Shown piece after piece: positions 45,831 through 56,490 of a stretch of DNA of 64,000 nt; positions within the stretch are counted from its first letter, which is position 1; every line of letters begins with the position of its first letter. The stretch lies in the NCBI GenBank assembly GCA_029834535.1, contig JAQMWT010000454.1, positions 1-64,000 of the forward strand, in the 5' to 3' direction. Below the pieces are notes generated by a model, which searched no databases, was not told the origin of the DNA, and saw only the letters and a program-made list of their open reading frames with translations. The position numbers were made by a program, and so were the translations under genes. Origin of the DNA: Chrysophaeum taylorii. Lineage: Eukaryota; Sar; Pelagophyceae; Pelagomonadales; Pelagomonadaceae.

Positions 45831-46985
45831 ATGAAAGATTATTATTTGCGAACCGGACAGCAGGTCGACGCGAATCGATGGGTCGTGCGCGCTTGCGGCG
45901 CCGGGTACGAAGTAATGAGGCTCCCGGGGGGGCACCGCGAATTTCTAACCTTCGACACGTCGCGCGCGGATATTCTGTTGCGCGCTGGACGCCATCCAAA
46001 CATTTGCGGCCTTCGCGCTGTGGTCCGCGTCGATGGCGTGCCGTGTCTCATCACAGACTTTCCCGAACCCCGCGAGCCCCGCGAGGTCGCGGCGGGGCTC
46101 GCGCATCTCTTCGACCGCGGAATTTTCCCAACGGCGCAGTCGCGACTGCGGCGCGTCGTTGTTCTCGACGTCGTTCCGGAAGAAGAGTCGCGGCGCCGGT
46201 GGGATGCGATGGGCGTTGCGCCGACGATGATTCCGTCAAAAGCCGAGCCCTGGGACGAGGCCGTGTTTAAGGGGAACGTCGGGGTCGTGCTGCGGCGCGA
46301 GGATCTTGTTCGCGAAAGTTTAGAATTGGGGGCCGACCGCGCGATCGGATTGAACAACCTCGCGACGATATTGGAAGGCCGCGGTCAGTTAAGGGAAGCG
46401 AAGGAACTGTACGAGGAGGCGATCGGAATCCGCCCGCACCCGGAATTTGTTCGGAACTTGACTTGTCTTTTGAACGGTATGTCTTTATTGCAGAGCGCGA
46501 AAGGAGAATACGAAAGTGCTCTTCTCCTCCGCCGTAAGTGCCTCGATCTCGAGCGCCGGCACGGACTACCCGTTGGCGCGTCCCTGAACAATCTGGGTCT
46601 CCTTTTTGCGGCGCAGGGTCGCTTCGAAGAAGCGATTCCATTTTGTCGCGAAGCGATGGCAGAAAACCCGAAAATGGAATCCAGAATCGAAACGACGGCG
46701 TCGCTTCTCCTCCACCTCGGTCGCGCTAAAGAGGCTTTCGACCTCCGACCCTCCCTTCACCCCGAAGCCCTCGGTGCGGCGTTGGCGGAGGAGGGCGACT
46801 ACGAAAAAGCGGCAGACGTCTATACGAATGCGTTACGCGAAAATGAAAGTCCGAGACTCCTCCACGCCCTCGCCCTCCTCTTCAGACGCGCGGGCCGGGA
46901 CGACGACGCGAGACCCCTCCTCGAGCGCGCCCTCGAAATCAAGAGATCCCCCATCGTCACCCCCGATCACACTCCCTCCAAGTAG
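45831..46985 (+). CDS. TPR-repeat protein with a novel N-terminal domain
   Basis: 384 residues from the first ATG (45831); the upstream in-frame codons start with TTG and are probably not used. Residues ~10-165 form a globular domain (VVRACGAGYEVMRLPGGH, LLRAGRHPNICGLRAVVRVD, VAAGLAHLFDRGIFPTAQS) with faint likeness to a protein-kinase N-lobe, but no HRD or DFG is present; this likeness is only suggestive. Residues ~170-375 are TPR-like helix pairs: IGLNNLATILEGRGQLREAK, YESALLLRRKCLDLERRHG, SLNNLGLLFAAQGRFEEAIP, EALGAALAEEGDYEKAADVY and LHALALLFRRAGRDDDARPL. TPRs bind peptides. Degraded copies lie at 56490 and 62030, each tail to tail with a NACHT-WD40 gene, hinting at a functional or evolutionary link. 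Confidence 0.82.
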   Translation: MKDYYLRTGQQVDANRWVVRACGAGYEVMRLPGGHREFLTFDTSRADILLRAGRHPNICGLRAVVRVDGVPCLITDFPEPREPREVAAGLAHLFDRGIFPTAQSRLRRVVVLDVVPEEESRRRWDAMGVAPTMIPSKAEPWDEAVFKGNVGVVLRREDLVRESLELGADRAIGLNNLATILEGRGQLREAKELYEEAIGIRPHPEFVRNLTCLLNGMSLLQSAKGEYESALLLRRKCLDLERRHGLPVGASLNNLGLLFAAQGRFEEAIPFCREAMAENPKMESRIETTASLLLHLGRAKEAFDLRPSLHPEALGAALAEEGDYEKAADVYTNALRENESPRLLHALALLFRRAGRDDDARPLLERALEIKRSPIVTPDHTPSK

Positions 46986-47063
46986 TGTGATCGGGTCCTT
47001 AGTTCATTAATGACGTACCCACAACATTTCTTTCGGGAGGGGCAGTCCTTTTCATATCCGATC

Positions 47064-47620
47064 TCAGGAGGTAAACATTGAGAAAGAAGGAGCGTCTCGG
47101 CGACGACCTGACCTCGCTCGCGGGGACGTCGGACGTGAGCTCTTCAGCACGTATGGGAGCTCAGGCGTGTCTGCGACGATGGCGATTTTTTTGTTCGAAG
47201 GAAGAGGTAAGGGGCGCTCCCGGGGGGGGACCAAATCGATGATGCGAAAGTCGTCGTCGATATCCAAGTTCGGATGGGGGTCGCGTTGACTTCGGCTCGA
47301 AGCAAGTCGAGGAGCGAAGCAAATCGAGGAGCGAAGCAAATCGAGGAGCCTGTTCCCCGTCGTGGTTTGCCCATCTCGAAGACGCGATCGAGCTGCGGGC
47401 GGTCGTCCGCATCGCGGCGAAGGACGCAAGCAACGCCAACCCACGTGCCGTCGCCCCGCAGGTCGAATACGTTGAAGAAGACGCGGCTTTCGGGCCACGC
47501 CCGCGCGAGGTCGAAAAAGCGCTCGATGCCGTCGAGGAGGTTGTTGATGATCTTCGCCTCGATTTCCAAGATGACAACCGTCAGGAAAATTACCAAGCTT
47601 AATGCCCACGGTTTTGTCAC
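47064..47620 (-). other. Unidentified protein, frameshifted
   Basis: The minus strand reads ILEIEAKIINNLLDGIERFF, FDLRGDGTWVGVACVLRRDA, LDRVFEMG, then after a frame change DIDDDFRIIDLVPPRERPLP and KKIAIVADTPELPYVLKSSR. It is clearly coding-like but not a family I can name. Near the frame change lies a small tandem repeat (GAGGAGCGAAGCAAATC, three copies, 47310-47350), whose expansion may have broken the frame. Confidence 0.5.
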
Positions 47621-48051
47621 CTCGAGCCGAGGACTCGGACTTCGCGGCCGTCGTTGTGTCGTTCGTTATTCAAGTTCGTCTGCCCAGAAGAGCCTTGCGC
47701 ACCCGCGACGGCCGCGCGCTCGTGCTCCTTCGCGTGCAGGGGGTCAGGGCCTCGGCGAACATCGAGTCCGGGAAGTAGGCACGAAGCTGCTGGTCGGTCT
47801 CTCCCAGCCGTGAGAACAACAACAACAACAACAACAACGCCATTTTGCATCACGAAAAAAGGGGTAAGGATTGTGCCTCGGCGAATTTACCAGAGTTGGC
47901 TGAGAGCAATTCGTTTTACAACAGACAGTCCTCGCATCTTGGCGCACTTTCCGACAATGCGCTGTCAAGTCTTTGCCCGCAATTAAGACGTCGGTCTGGA
48001 TTGAGAACCCAGCATGCCACTCGCGACCGTGGGAGACAGACAACACCTTAC
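47621..48051. other. No gene; CAA microsatellite
   Basis: Contains an (CAA)n tract at about 47816-47840 and ends at the hAT-1b target duplication. No coding domain is seen. Confidence 0.5.
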
Positions 48052-48059
48052 ATTATTTT

Positions 48060-50698
48060 CAGCGTTTGGAATTCACTTCAGCAAGCGAACGTGAACCACC
48101 TCGGTGAAGTGCGATTTGAAGTGAACACGTCGCCCTACGTGGTTAAAGTGAACCTTTGTGAAGTGAACGCCACTTTTTTTTTAAAAAATCGACAGCGCCC
48201 CGGTCCCCGTCAGTTCCGTGCCCCCCGCGGGGGGAATCATGGTGCCCCCGGCGTTTTTTGAAAAACTCGGTCCCTGTACTACTTAACCCGGGCCGCCGCC
48301 GCCGCAATGAAGAAATTCTTGTTGTTCGTGCGCAGTATCACTAACTTTTTTTGTGTCGTCCGCGCCGAGCATGACCGCGTTTCTTTCCCTCGGTCAGGAG
48401 ACAAGATTTTTCAATGCTCAGGCAGCGCTCACAGTAGTAGTAGCTCTGCGCGCCATGTGTACCAATTGAAAAAAAAACCTTAGAGGAAAAGGCTCTCGCC
48501 ATGTCCGGAAGGAAGGAACCCATACTGCTCCTTGGTGAGAAGTCGATACAGCTTTCCAACGTCGAGCACAGCAGCCAGATCTGTGAAGCCGACTTCATTC
48601 ATCCTTCTTCTCAAGTTCAGGATAATGCTCTTTCCAGATGTATCTCGAGAGCCCCTGATCCATTGAGTGAGTGACCTGTTCAAACTCCTCCACGTTGAAA
48701 TCGGGCATCTGGTTCTTCTCAGGCATAGCAAAAGAAGGCACGTCGCCACTAATGTCGTCGTCCCAAGCATCGGGTGCGCTCGCGATCGTTGAATTCGTAG
48801 TCCAAGTGACTCACGTAGTTGTTTTCATTATTCCCGCAAAACCAACGACGCTCACATTCGAGAATAATAGCCCGTTCGAGACAGATTTTGCAGGTCTCGC
48901 TGAGATCGTCAACAGTCTTACGTGGCATGGATTTCGCAGTTATTTATGTTCGAGAGATCAATGACTCTTCTAGCGTCCCAGAGACTCGATCATGTTGTGC
49001 TTGATCAATGCGGCGCACGCCCCCTTATGGTATAAGTGTTCATGTTGCACGAAAACAACGGCCTCATCCGTTAAAGCAAAAATCGCCTCGAATTCAGCCA
49101 ACGCCACCCATTGCTCATCACTGATTGATTGTCCAGGGGAGTCCAATGTTGGTAGCCGTGCACAGTTTGAGCACTTGGTGCATACGCAGCAAGGAACGAA
49201 TAAGTTAGTATCGCGCCCGGAACCTCGTCATATTGAGGTCGAGCTTGAGCTTCGGCGATTTCGATTTCCCCGGCTGTAATGGCAAAAGCGCGTGCAGATC
49301 CTTCAAACGTGTGCTGCCGTAAGAAGAAAAGTACTTGGCTCCATCGTGGCCACCACGGTTCAGCAGCTCCTGGCCAGCTGGGAATGGATTGATCACCTGC
49401 TTGCCTCTGGATCGTGTCAAGTCGCCGCATGCCGCTGCCGAGATTTTTGAGATATCATGCACATGTCACACGCTTCGTGACCTCAACAAAAATTCTTCGG
49501 CGATGCCAATTTGGGAGCCCGGTCTTGAACGATGGTTGCGGCCGCCAAATCGATATTGATTCCCGCACGCTTCGCGACCACAGAACGGAGCAGAGAAGCC
49601 GTGCCGGAATCGGTTCCGTCGTCAGCTGGAACGAGGCACACCGTCTCAACGCCACTCCAATCGGGCCAGATGAAGGATAGGCCAATGGCCCGTCGCTTGA
49701 ACTTCTTATCCTTGAGTGTCCCGCCGCCGTCGTGCAGCACCTGGGCGAATGGATTGCCGAAAGCCGCTTCATAACACTCCTTGATGACGTGCTTCAAGAT
49801 TCGAAGAACAAAGTCCACCCATTCATCAAACAGCGCCTTTCGAGTCATGAACGAGGGCGCTTGCCTTTCCCTTTGCCACCGCCGCGGTAATACTACGCCT
49901 CAATTATTTGGTTGCGATGATCTTCGTCGTCAGTCAAAGGTGCGCTTGGAAAAAATCCGCTGCGACGTATACACGTAGTGCCGAGCCGAGAACGCCATCA
50001 TCAGGGAAGAGTGCTTTGCCTGGCTGGGCATGGCCATGAAGTATCTCGCAATATCCGATTTACCCTTCGAGGCTGCTGCCACAACGCCCACGGCCGTCAT
50101 AAAAAACGCCCTCCTTTTCTTGGTCTGTCTTCTGTTTCTTGGTGAGCTGTTGCCGTCCCAGCTCGTCGAATCCTCCTCCGGATGCGCAGCCTTGAAGTGG
50201 GCCGGCCCCAAGAGGGCTTGGTCGTCTGTCTGCCACTTGCCTTTCTTGAAGTCTCTCGTCACCACCTTCAGGCGCTCCCAGCACCGGATACGCACATGCG
50301 TCGTCGCCTTCCCACTGGTCAGTCAACGCGGTAGTCAGGATGATGTTCCTTCAGTCGACGCACGCAGTCCCACCACCACACCTTGGAAAAAAAACCTGGT
50401 TGTTGATCGTCCACTTTCGTTGCCGAGCGTGTTATCCACGTCACAACATCGACATCGGCTCGTTCTTGTGAACTTCCTCCTTCTGTTAACACCGCGTTTA
50501 AATTCCTCCTCATCATCAGCATTATGCTCCACCTCCGGGTAGCGCGGCTCGACTTGGCTCATCAGCAGACAGAGGCCGTCAGCCAAAGTGAATGAACGTG
50601 AAGTGAACATTGGACTTCTGACGAAAACTTTCGGTGAAGTGAAGTGAAGTGAACCTAGTAGAACCTAGTGAAGTGAGCCCAGTGAATTCCCAACGCTG
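48060..50698 (-). mobile_element. hAT-1b transposon, complete
   Basis: Terminal inverted repeats CAGCGTTTGGAATTCACT (left) and CAGCGTTGGGAATTCACT (right, reverse complement) agree at 17 of 18 positions. The flanking 8-bp direct repeat ATTATTTT (48052-48059 and 50699-50706) is exact. Copies of GTGAAGTGAAC cluster at both ends (48085-48180 and 50590-50680). The 2639-bp element encodes a decayed transposase on the minus strand, homologous to hAT-1a. Confidence 0.95.
48341..50560 (-). pseudogene. hAT-1b transposase, frameshifted
   Basis: Order on the minus strand: WWWDCVRRLKEHHPDYRV and RIRCWERLKVVTRDFKKGKW (BED-like, 50200-50420); MPSQAKHSSLMMAFSARHYV (50010); LSFIWPDWSGVETVCLVPAD (49640); then MHDISKISAAACGDL, INPFPAGQELL and FSSYGSTRLKDLHALL (49205-49462); YLIRSLLAAYAPS-like segment; EFEQVTHSM near 48690; and a Cys-bearing end (GAQSYYYCERCLSIEKSC) at about 48430. 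It keeps a longer 3' part than hAT-1a. Frame breaks are at different sites from copy 1a in several places, so the copies decayed separately. Confidence 0.75.
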
Positions 50699-50954
50699 AT
50701 TATTTTGGCTTTTTTGTTGCAAAAAAACTTCGTGCTGATACCGCTCTGGGACATAGTTCTTAAATTTGCCGTATTGGACACACAGCAATACCGGATCGCA
50801 TCGCCGGCACGCTCGGCCTGGCATTCAGACACTTCAAAAGTGTCATTTCTGGTCATACCCTCCACTTCGGAAGCCTCCCAGTATTGTTCGTACGCGACCA
50901 CCTCCTTTCTCCGCTTTCATCGCTGCCGCACCTCAGCATCTCAAGTTTGAATCG

Positions 50955-52412
50955 GGAAAATTCCCTTGGGGGATAATGGTTTACGTACCCAGGGATAATA
51001 AATTTTGGGTATGGCACTATAAGAAGTCTTGAAGTCGTGACGTCACTCCTGATGATGCGATGAACAAAATCTGCGTTCAGCATGGCCGAGCGACCGCGCT
51101 GCGACCACTCAACGAGATATTTGTGGCTGCTTTGAAAATGCTCACTGGGAACGAGTGCGACGGAACGTCCTGTGTGCTGCGAGATGGAGCAAATTAGCGT
51201 CGTCGTCGTCGTCACGATCGGCGGCGGTCTGTCTCGACAAGGTACTCCTGCGTCGTCGCTTCGCGGACGAGTGGACCGAGAAGTGCCCCGCATTCACATC
51301 CAAGTCTCTGGTGCTCGTCGAGTCACGGTCTGGCGAAGTATGAGAAAAAAATTGCCGGCTGGATCTCGAACGGGTGCTCCCGGTACGCCGCGCGACAACA
51401 ACGGCAACAACGAATCCTGCAACAACCTCATCATCAAGGGGGATGGCACTGCCCGCGAGGTCGTCGGCGTAGTAGGTTCCAGCCTCTGGAGAAGCATCGT
51501 CCGGTACCTCGAGACTCGGAGGAGCCAAAACGATGGCTATTTTGCTCAGCACCCGCAGATAGATCAACGGCAGGGATTGGAAGGAGGCGCAGGAGTACAT
51601 TCACGCCGGCAAGCTCATGATGGCGACTTCCTCAAGAAAGTCAAGTCCGACTCCTTCGTCTTACTTTCGTGTCCGCCGGACACGAAGCAGCCAAGGGGGG
51701 CATTTTTTCTGTCGAGGCGACCAAGAGCGAGCAGACCCTTCGATTTATCCGTGACTTTGTTGTCGTCGTCGCAGAAAACGGCGGCTTGTGTCGCACCACC
51801 CTGGACGGGAAGTCCCTGGACACGAGGCTCTGAGCATCGTCGGGGCGGCCCACGTCCTCAAAAAGGCTGGACCCGGGGAACATCAATCGCATATACACGT
51901 TCTACACGTGCAGCTAGCTGCCCCAAATTCAGGCACTATTATTACAAGTGCAAGCACGTTCCCGCTCTCGCCATCAAGCACGCTCAAGTCCCGGCGGAAA
52001 AACACGATTATCCTCTACCCTTCCGCAAGCGCGGCCGTGGTCGCGGTGCCAAAGCGCACGGCGGAGAGGCGCCGTTGAGCGCGAAGAAGCCCGCTCGACA
52101 TCGCGGCCGCAACTAAGCACGCTGCCATTCCAGGCTCGGCTGCCACACCATCCCACCCCACACCAGACCACCTCTGTGCGCGTGCCTACACACCACACCA
52201 AAACCTTCAAGCACCCGCACCGCCACGACACTGTGCGCGTCCCTCTTTCTTTCTAGAGCGGTTTGAAGCGACGAGTCAGGGCAGGGTTGCAGCCCACGTA
52301 GCAACACTTGATCCCAAGATTGACACTTCTTATAGTAGTGCCATGGGGGTTTTTACCCAAAATTTATTTATTATCCCTGGGTACGTACGTAAACCAATAT
52401 CCCAAGAGCGAC
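50955..52412. mobile_element. Unidentified terminal-inverted-repeat element
   Basis: 50966-51030 and 52318-52408 are inverted copies: both read (from outside in) CTTGGG, ATAaTGGTTTACG, TACCCAGGGATAATAAA, TTTTGGGTA, ATGGCAC and TATAAGAAGT. The right copy has extra short duplications (ACGTACGT, AAATAAAT, TAGTAG). Ends are about 65-90 bp long. No clear target duplication was found, so the superfamily is unknown. The interior carries overlapping coding-like frames. Confidence 0.8.
51172..52116 (+). other. Cargo frame of the terminal-inverted-repeat element
   Basis: A 314-codon plus-strand frame, partly out of phase with the likely ancestral one. In neighbouring phase one reads VEATKSEQTLRFIRDFVVVV then AENGGLCRTTLDGKSLDTRL (51710-51830). 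The C-terminus of the open frame has FRHYYYKCKHVPALAIKHAQ and basic GRGRGAKAHGG. No transposase motif was identified. It may be a degraded transposase or cargo gene. Confidence 0.4.
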
Positions 52413-52483
52413 CCGGTCCTGTTTGAATCGCTCGCTTTTGGATTTGGCGGCAATGACGCGAATATATCCCTAGCCGTCTTGTC

Positions 52484-53170
52484 GTGTACCAGGTTGTAGA
52501 CCCACCGGGACAGTTTGCGGACGAACCAGAGAAAAAAAGGCAATCACGGACTCGTACCCCGCAAACGAAAGTACAGCAACACACTGTGATATGTTATTCG
52601 TCCATTGGATATACCTTACCCGAAATCGCGCACACCCCCTATGACCCCGCTTTACTGCAGCTATTCACCCACCAGCTTTCGTCTTTTTTAAGGCACCACT
52701 ACCGCTGTATCGCACAAGATGCAATTAAGTACTGGGCCGCCCTACAGCTCCACGCGTCACGTAGCACCATATCGAAGAGGATGGATGACCTACGTAGGTC
52801 AAAGGGTGACCTGATCTATGTGGTCTCCAGAAAAGTCAACAGCGGCGAAGAAGACGCAGGGTTCTCTGGTTCCGACTACTCTAGTTTATTCCAAATCTCA
52901 GTCACAAAAATTAGTCACCACCACGATGTTCACACTGCCGTGTTGCCCCCGTTGCCACCGTTAGAGACAGGATGTGCGGAGACAGCCCACTTCCGCTGTG
53001 GGAAGCAGCCTCAAGAGGTCGGCACGTGGAAGACGGGTCATCGCCGAGCCCCGCGGGGCAAGCGAAGGGTGGTGGGCTCTTCCCCGCAGGACGTACGCGC
53101 CCTGCGTACGGCGGCGAGGTTATGTTTTTTTTTGCGTTCCTCGCCTTTGACCGCGAGGCAGGGGGGGGGG
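52484..53170 (+). other. Unidentified frame between element and NACHT relic
   Basis: The frame at 52484-53425 reads MYQVVDPPGQFADEPEKKRQ, YDPALLQLFTHQLSSFLRHH and HASRSTISKRMDDLRRSKGD. The first ~150 codons have more even composition than the surroundings and could be part of a gene. It has no domain I recognise. From about 53190 the frame is antisense to the DAC-like relic and is meaningless there. Confidence 0.35.
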
Positions 53171-53189
53171 TTGATTTCGCTGACAGTAC

Positions 53190-53560
53190 GCGGGGACTCT
53201 CTCGGGTTAGTAACCTCCACCCGGAACACTTCGAAGTCCGGCGCTACCGGGCTCGGCGCCGCAAAACGTCTTCATTTCTCGAGACGCAGCCTCCGGCTCT
53301 TAGAGAAGATTCCGTGCGTCGTCGTCGTCGTACGGTGTTGTAAGGTCGCGATTCGCAGACCTGAAGTCGATCGCGCTGTCGCTTTGAAAGGACCGCTTTT
53401 CGGCTCTCGCAACACCATTGGATGAGAATCATAAAAAGTAGGCGGTCGAGGCCCTTTTGGGGGATACGTATTTCGAACAGACGGTGTAGGTCTGGATCGA
53501 GGAGCGAGTCGCCGACGCCGATACCCTCGGTCGCGGTCATGAGGGTCGCGACCTCCTCGC
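53190..53560 (-). pseudogene. Truncated DisA_N-like N-terminus of a third NACHT-WD40 paralogue
   Basis: Minus-strand blocks match the N-terminus of the protein at 61135-56984: MTATEGIG (cf. MIATEGTG), LLDPDL (cf. LLDPDPEL), ILIQWCCES (cf. ILIQKCCEN) and, in another frame, PVAPDFEVFR (cf. PVAPDAKLEVFR). The DAC core with both catalytic motifs is scrambled and NACHT and WD40 parts are absent. It marks an old partial copy of the array unit. Confidence 0.72.
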
Positions 53561-53599
53561 TATGCTCTCACGTTTGAAAATATCCTGTCGGGTGCGGAA

Positions 53600-54870
53600 A
53601 ACATTATTCCCAGAAACTTGAACGTCTGTTCCCCAACGTAAGGGTGACTGTCAGGGTTTTCTGCTTGGGCTGCTCGCGACGCCGCGGTGTCGTCGTCCGC
53701 GCATCCATACTCTCGAACATGATCGTATTAAGTGACGTCAAGGATTCGCAACGCCTGATCGGAGCTTGGGCTCGAGTTGTGGCAGGACCACTCGCGTCCA
53801 GCCTAGCGACGAGAAACAAACCCTTCATCCAGATGCAAGCTCGAGTGCCTAGCATCATCACAGGGTTGACTTCCCTAGTAAAACGAAAGAGGAGATTTTC
53901 GAGATGCGTGGCGGCTGCGGTCAAAAGTGTTCGAAATGATGTCGTCGTTGGGTGCGGCGTTAGGATTGACAGCAACGCACGGTCGAACCTAGATGTCATC
54001 GTCGAGAATTTAAGAGGGCAGTCGTTATCGTCATCAGTAGAATGGCGGTCAAGCTCCGGAGGAGTGACGCGACGATCCTCTTAAGATAGATAACACCAGA
54101 CCAATTGAGGTATTGAGGGTAAACTTTTGCGTCCCCTGTTGCGCGGTGTTGTCCCGTAGGAAACTCGCGCTCTTGACTTATGAATTTTGCCGAACCACCA
54201 CAGCTGGCTCCTGGAGCTCGGTATCTTTGCGAACACGCAGAGAGGCTCGCGTTCGTTCTCGCGGAGGAAGGCAGCCAGTTTCTCGACAAACGTGAAACCC
54301 GGCTGGACTTTTTGCTCCTCGTCGAAGTACAGGAGACCGTCTCTGTCGTCATCATCTTCGCCACGGGAGTGTTCTCGATCGCCTGGTTCTCGGCCGGTAG
54401 ATAGTAGTAGTCCTTGATGTCCGTGCGCTCTAGATCATTCGGTCAGAATCTCGTCGGCATGCTGCTCGCTCATGGAAGCGTTGACGAAGTTTTCGACGAC
54501 GACCGTACTCTCCGAGTTGTAGAGAAGGACCATGCTGTCTTGACGCCAGCCTCGTGGGGGTCCGTCCAACGATGGAAAGAACGTCGCCAAGCCCATCTCG
54601 CAGAAGAAGCAGGACTGGTCTTCTGTCAGGTTCCTCTGGTTTCCCAGGCCTTTGAAGATGACGAGCCCAGTGCCGATTGAGTCGTAGTCCTTCAGGCAGG
54701 CGACGAGCAAGGATGTCGGGTCTCTCTTCACTTCGTCGTCGAGTCTTTCGATGATGATGCGACCAACAACCTTGGGCCCAGAGCGGATGGCCTCCCATTT
54801 CCGGCCGTAGATCGACCGACTCCTTGGCTTGGAATGTTGCTAGCTCGCTCGCTCGCTGGCTCACTCACTC
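53600..54870 (-). pseudogene. Broken gene related to the R1 insert
   Basis: Minus-strand blocks in changing frames: RIIIERLDDEVKRDPTSLLV, ACLKDYDSIGTGLVIFKGLG, CEMGLATFFPSLDG, DSMVLLYNSESTVVVENFVN (54435-54770); ERTDIKDYYYLPAEN (54400); DGLLYFDEEQKVQPGFTF and KLAAFLRENERASL (54220-54330). The last blocks resemble the R1 segment (DGTVYFDEFEDPPGFLF, ASFLREDEKIPL), and DYYYLPAEN resembles DYLPGES. Further downstream (53604-53999) one frame carries EVNPVMMLGTRACIWMKGLF. The function is unknown. This locus has no R1 terminal repeats, so it may be the source gene or an older copy. Confidence 0.6.
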
Positions 54871-56200
54871 ACTCAGAGAGAAGCATGAATGTATTTGCCG
54901 TTACGCTCGAACCGGACAGCGAGGTCGAGCTCGAAGGCGCGAGGCAGTGCGCGACGTGGCGGACGCCAACGCGTTTGCCGGTGCCGAGCCAGCGTTCACG
55001 GGTGGCGCGATGATGATGATGTCGACGACCCTACGTCGAGCTCGCTCGTCGGTGGCTTTTTTCGGGCAGGACTTGGACTTGTTGGCGGAGGACGACGAAG
55101 ACGGGGAGCACGTGCGACATCCTCGTCGCCGAGTGGAGCCCCGCCCGCTTGAGAGGGGTTGGAAGAGGCAGGCGACAGCGTCGCCGCGGCGTTTGGGGTT
55201 GAAGCCGCCGACTGGGCGAGATCCTCGTCTTAATTTCGCGGCGCGGGGGGCCTTGGTGGTGTTGTTGTTGTTGTGCCGCTCGAGCAGCTCGTACTACGCG
55301 GGAGTGTCAACGAGCGAGCCCACGATCGACGACCACAGTTCTTCGGGGTGATGGACAGGAGCACGAGTCCTGTAGGCGAATCGAATCGCGCGTCCGGAAA
55401 CGTCTTGATGTTAAACATTGCTAGCCGACGAGTCAACGCGCCGGTGCTCCTGCTTCTGCAGGCAACGTCTCGCGGAGAATCTCCGCAGAAAGGAAAGACG
55501 ACGTGGAATTCAAAGTTCCTCGCTTCTTCATCTCGGCGAGCTTAGCGATGTCCTCACGGAGCAGCTGATCGAACACATGAACGACGCAACAGCCGATAAG
55601 ATACAACCTTGTCCTCCTCCTTGACGTATCCGAAGAGCGACATCGAACCCGTGTTGTCGGCCACCATCGCGATGAATTCCTTTTTGTTGCCCATATCCGC
55701 GATGAGCATCGAAGCCGTCCGTCCACGATCGCCGTCTTCTTCTTCTTCTTAAAGGGGAGTTTGCTCATCTTGGCATCGACCCTCTCTCTCGTCTCGGGCT
55801 TGCATTCGGTCCAGGTATGCGTCGTGCGCAGCGCGTTAGCCCTTCGCACGTCAAGTGCATACGCGGGGTGTAGGGCCTTGTGACAGCTCGACGAAAACTC
55901 TAACGACGAAGAACGGAATGCGGCAGACAAAGAAGAAGGCCGCGAAGATAAAGTGTGTAAGCGATTTGCACCGACGATGGAACTTCATCTTGAAGTCAAA
56001 GGTTTGTTGGCACTCGTCGATCTTTCGCTCGCTACACACGAGCAGAATCCTGCTCCGGCGCCGTGACCTGCTTCTTGTTCGAACGCAATCAGCCTGTCCT
56101 TGGGCTCGCTGCAGAGCACGGACTTGCCGTATTCAGAGACGCTGACAGAGAAAAAAAAGGAGCAACGGAACTCCAAACTACGATCGTTGAGCAATTAAGA
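54871..56200 (-). pseudogene. Unidentified gene, several frames
   Basis: Coding-like minus-strand blocks: FDFKMKFHRRCKSLTHFIFA with a hydrophobic FFFVCRIPFFVVRVFV (55890-56000, possible membrane segment); ERVDAKMSKLPFKKKKKTAI; SMLIADMGNKKEFIAMVADN and TGSMSLFGYVKEEDKVVSYR (55600-55720); VFDQLLREDIAKLAEMKKRG (55510-55580); FDSPTGLVLLSITPKNC (55340-55390); TPAYYELLERHNNNN (55270-55300). The blocks are coherent and in order, separated by frame changes, and may belong to one gene with the blocks at 53600-54870. I do not recognise the family. Confidence 0.45.
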
Positions 56201-56490
56201 CTTGCGCAAAAATGGTGTGGGGTTGGGAAGTTACAGAGTCCCTCTGGAGAGTGGCTTGCCCGTGCGAATCTAGCCGGGGACTGACGTAATACGCATGTCT
56301 AGGCCACCAACAATTTTTTAGTTAGTTAATGCGCAGGAGTCACTTCCCTCCCGCAGCTCTTTGAATTAAGATCATCATCCTCTTTAAGGGTCGAAGAAGA
56401 TGAACCGCTGGCAGAGGATGTCGTCGCGGTCGGTCGTCTCTTCTTTGAGTTTTATACTTTGCGCAGTCATAGCATGCAACTCTCCCTCAC
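56201..56490. other. No gene seen
   Basis: AT-richer spacer between the unidentified minus-strand gene and the TPR relic, with no recognisable coding sequence. Confidence 0.45.

Noticed and set aside
53244-53425. Plus-strand frame continuing through 53190-53425
   Set aside because: The minus strand there carries blocks matching the DisA_N-like N-terminus, so the plus frame is antisense beyond about 53170.
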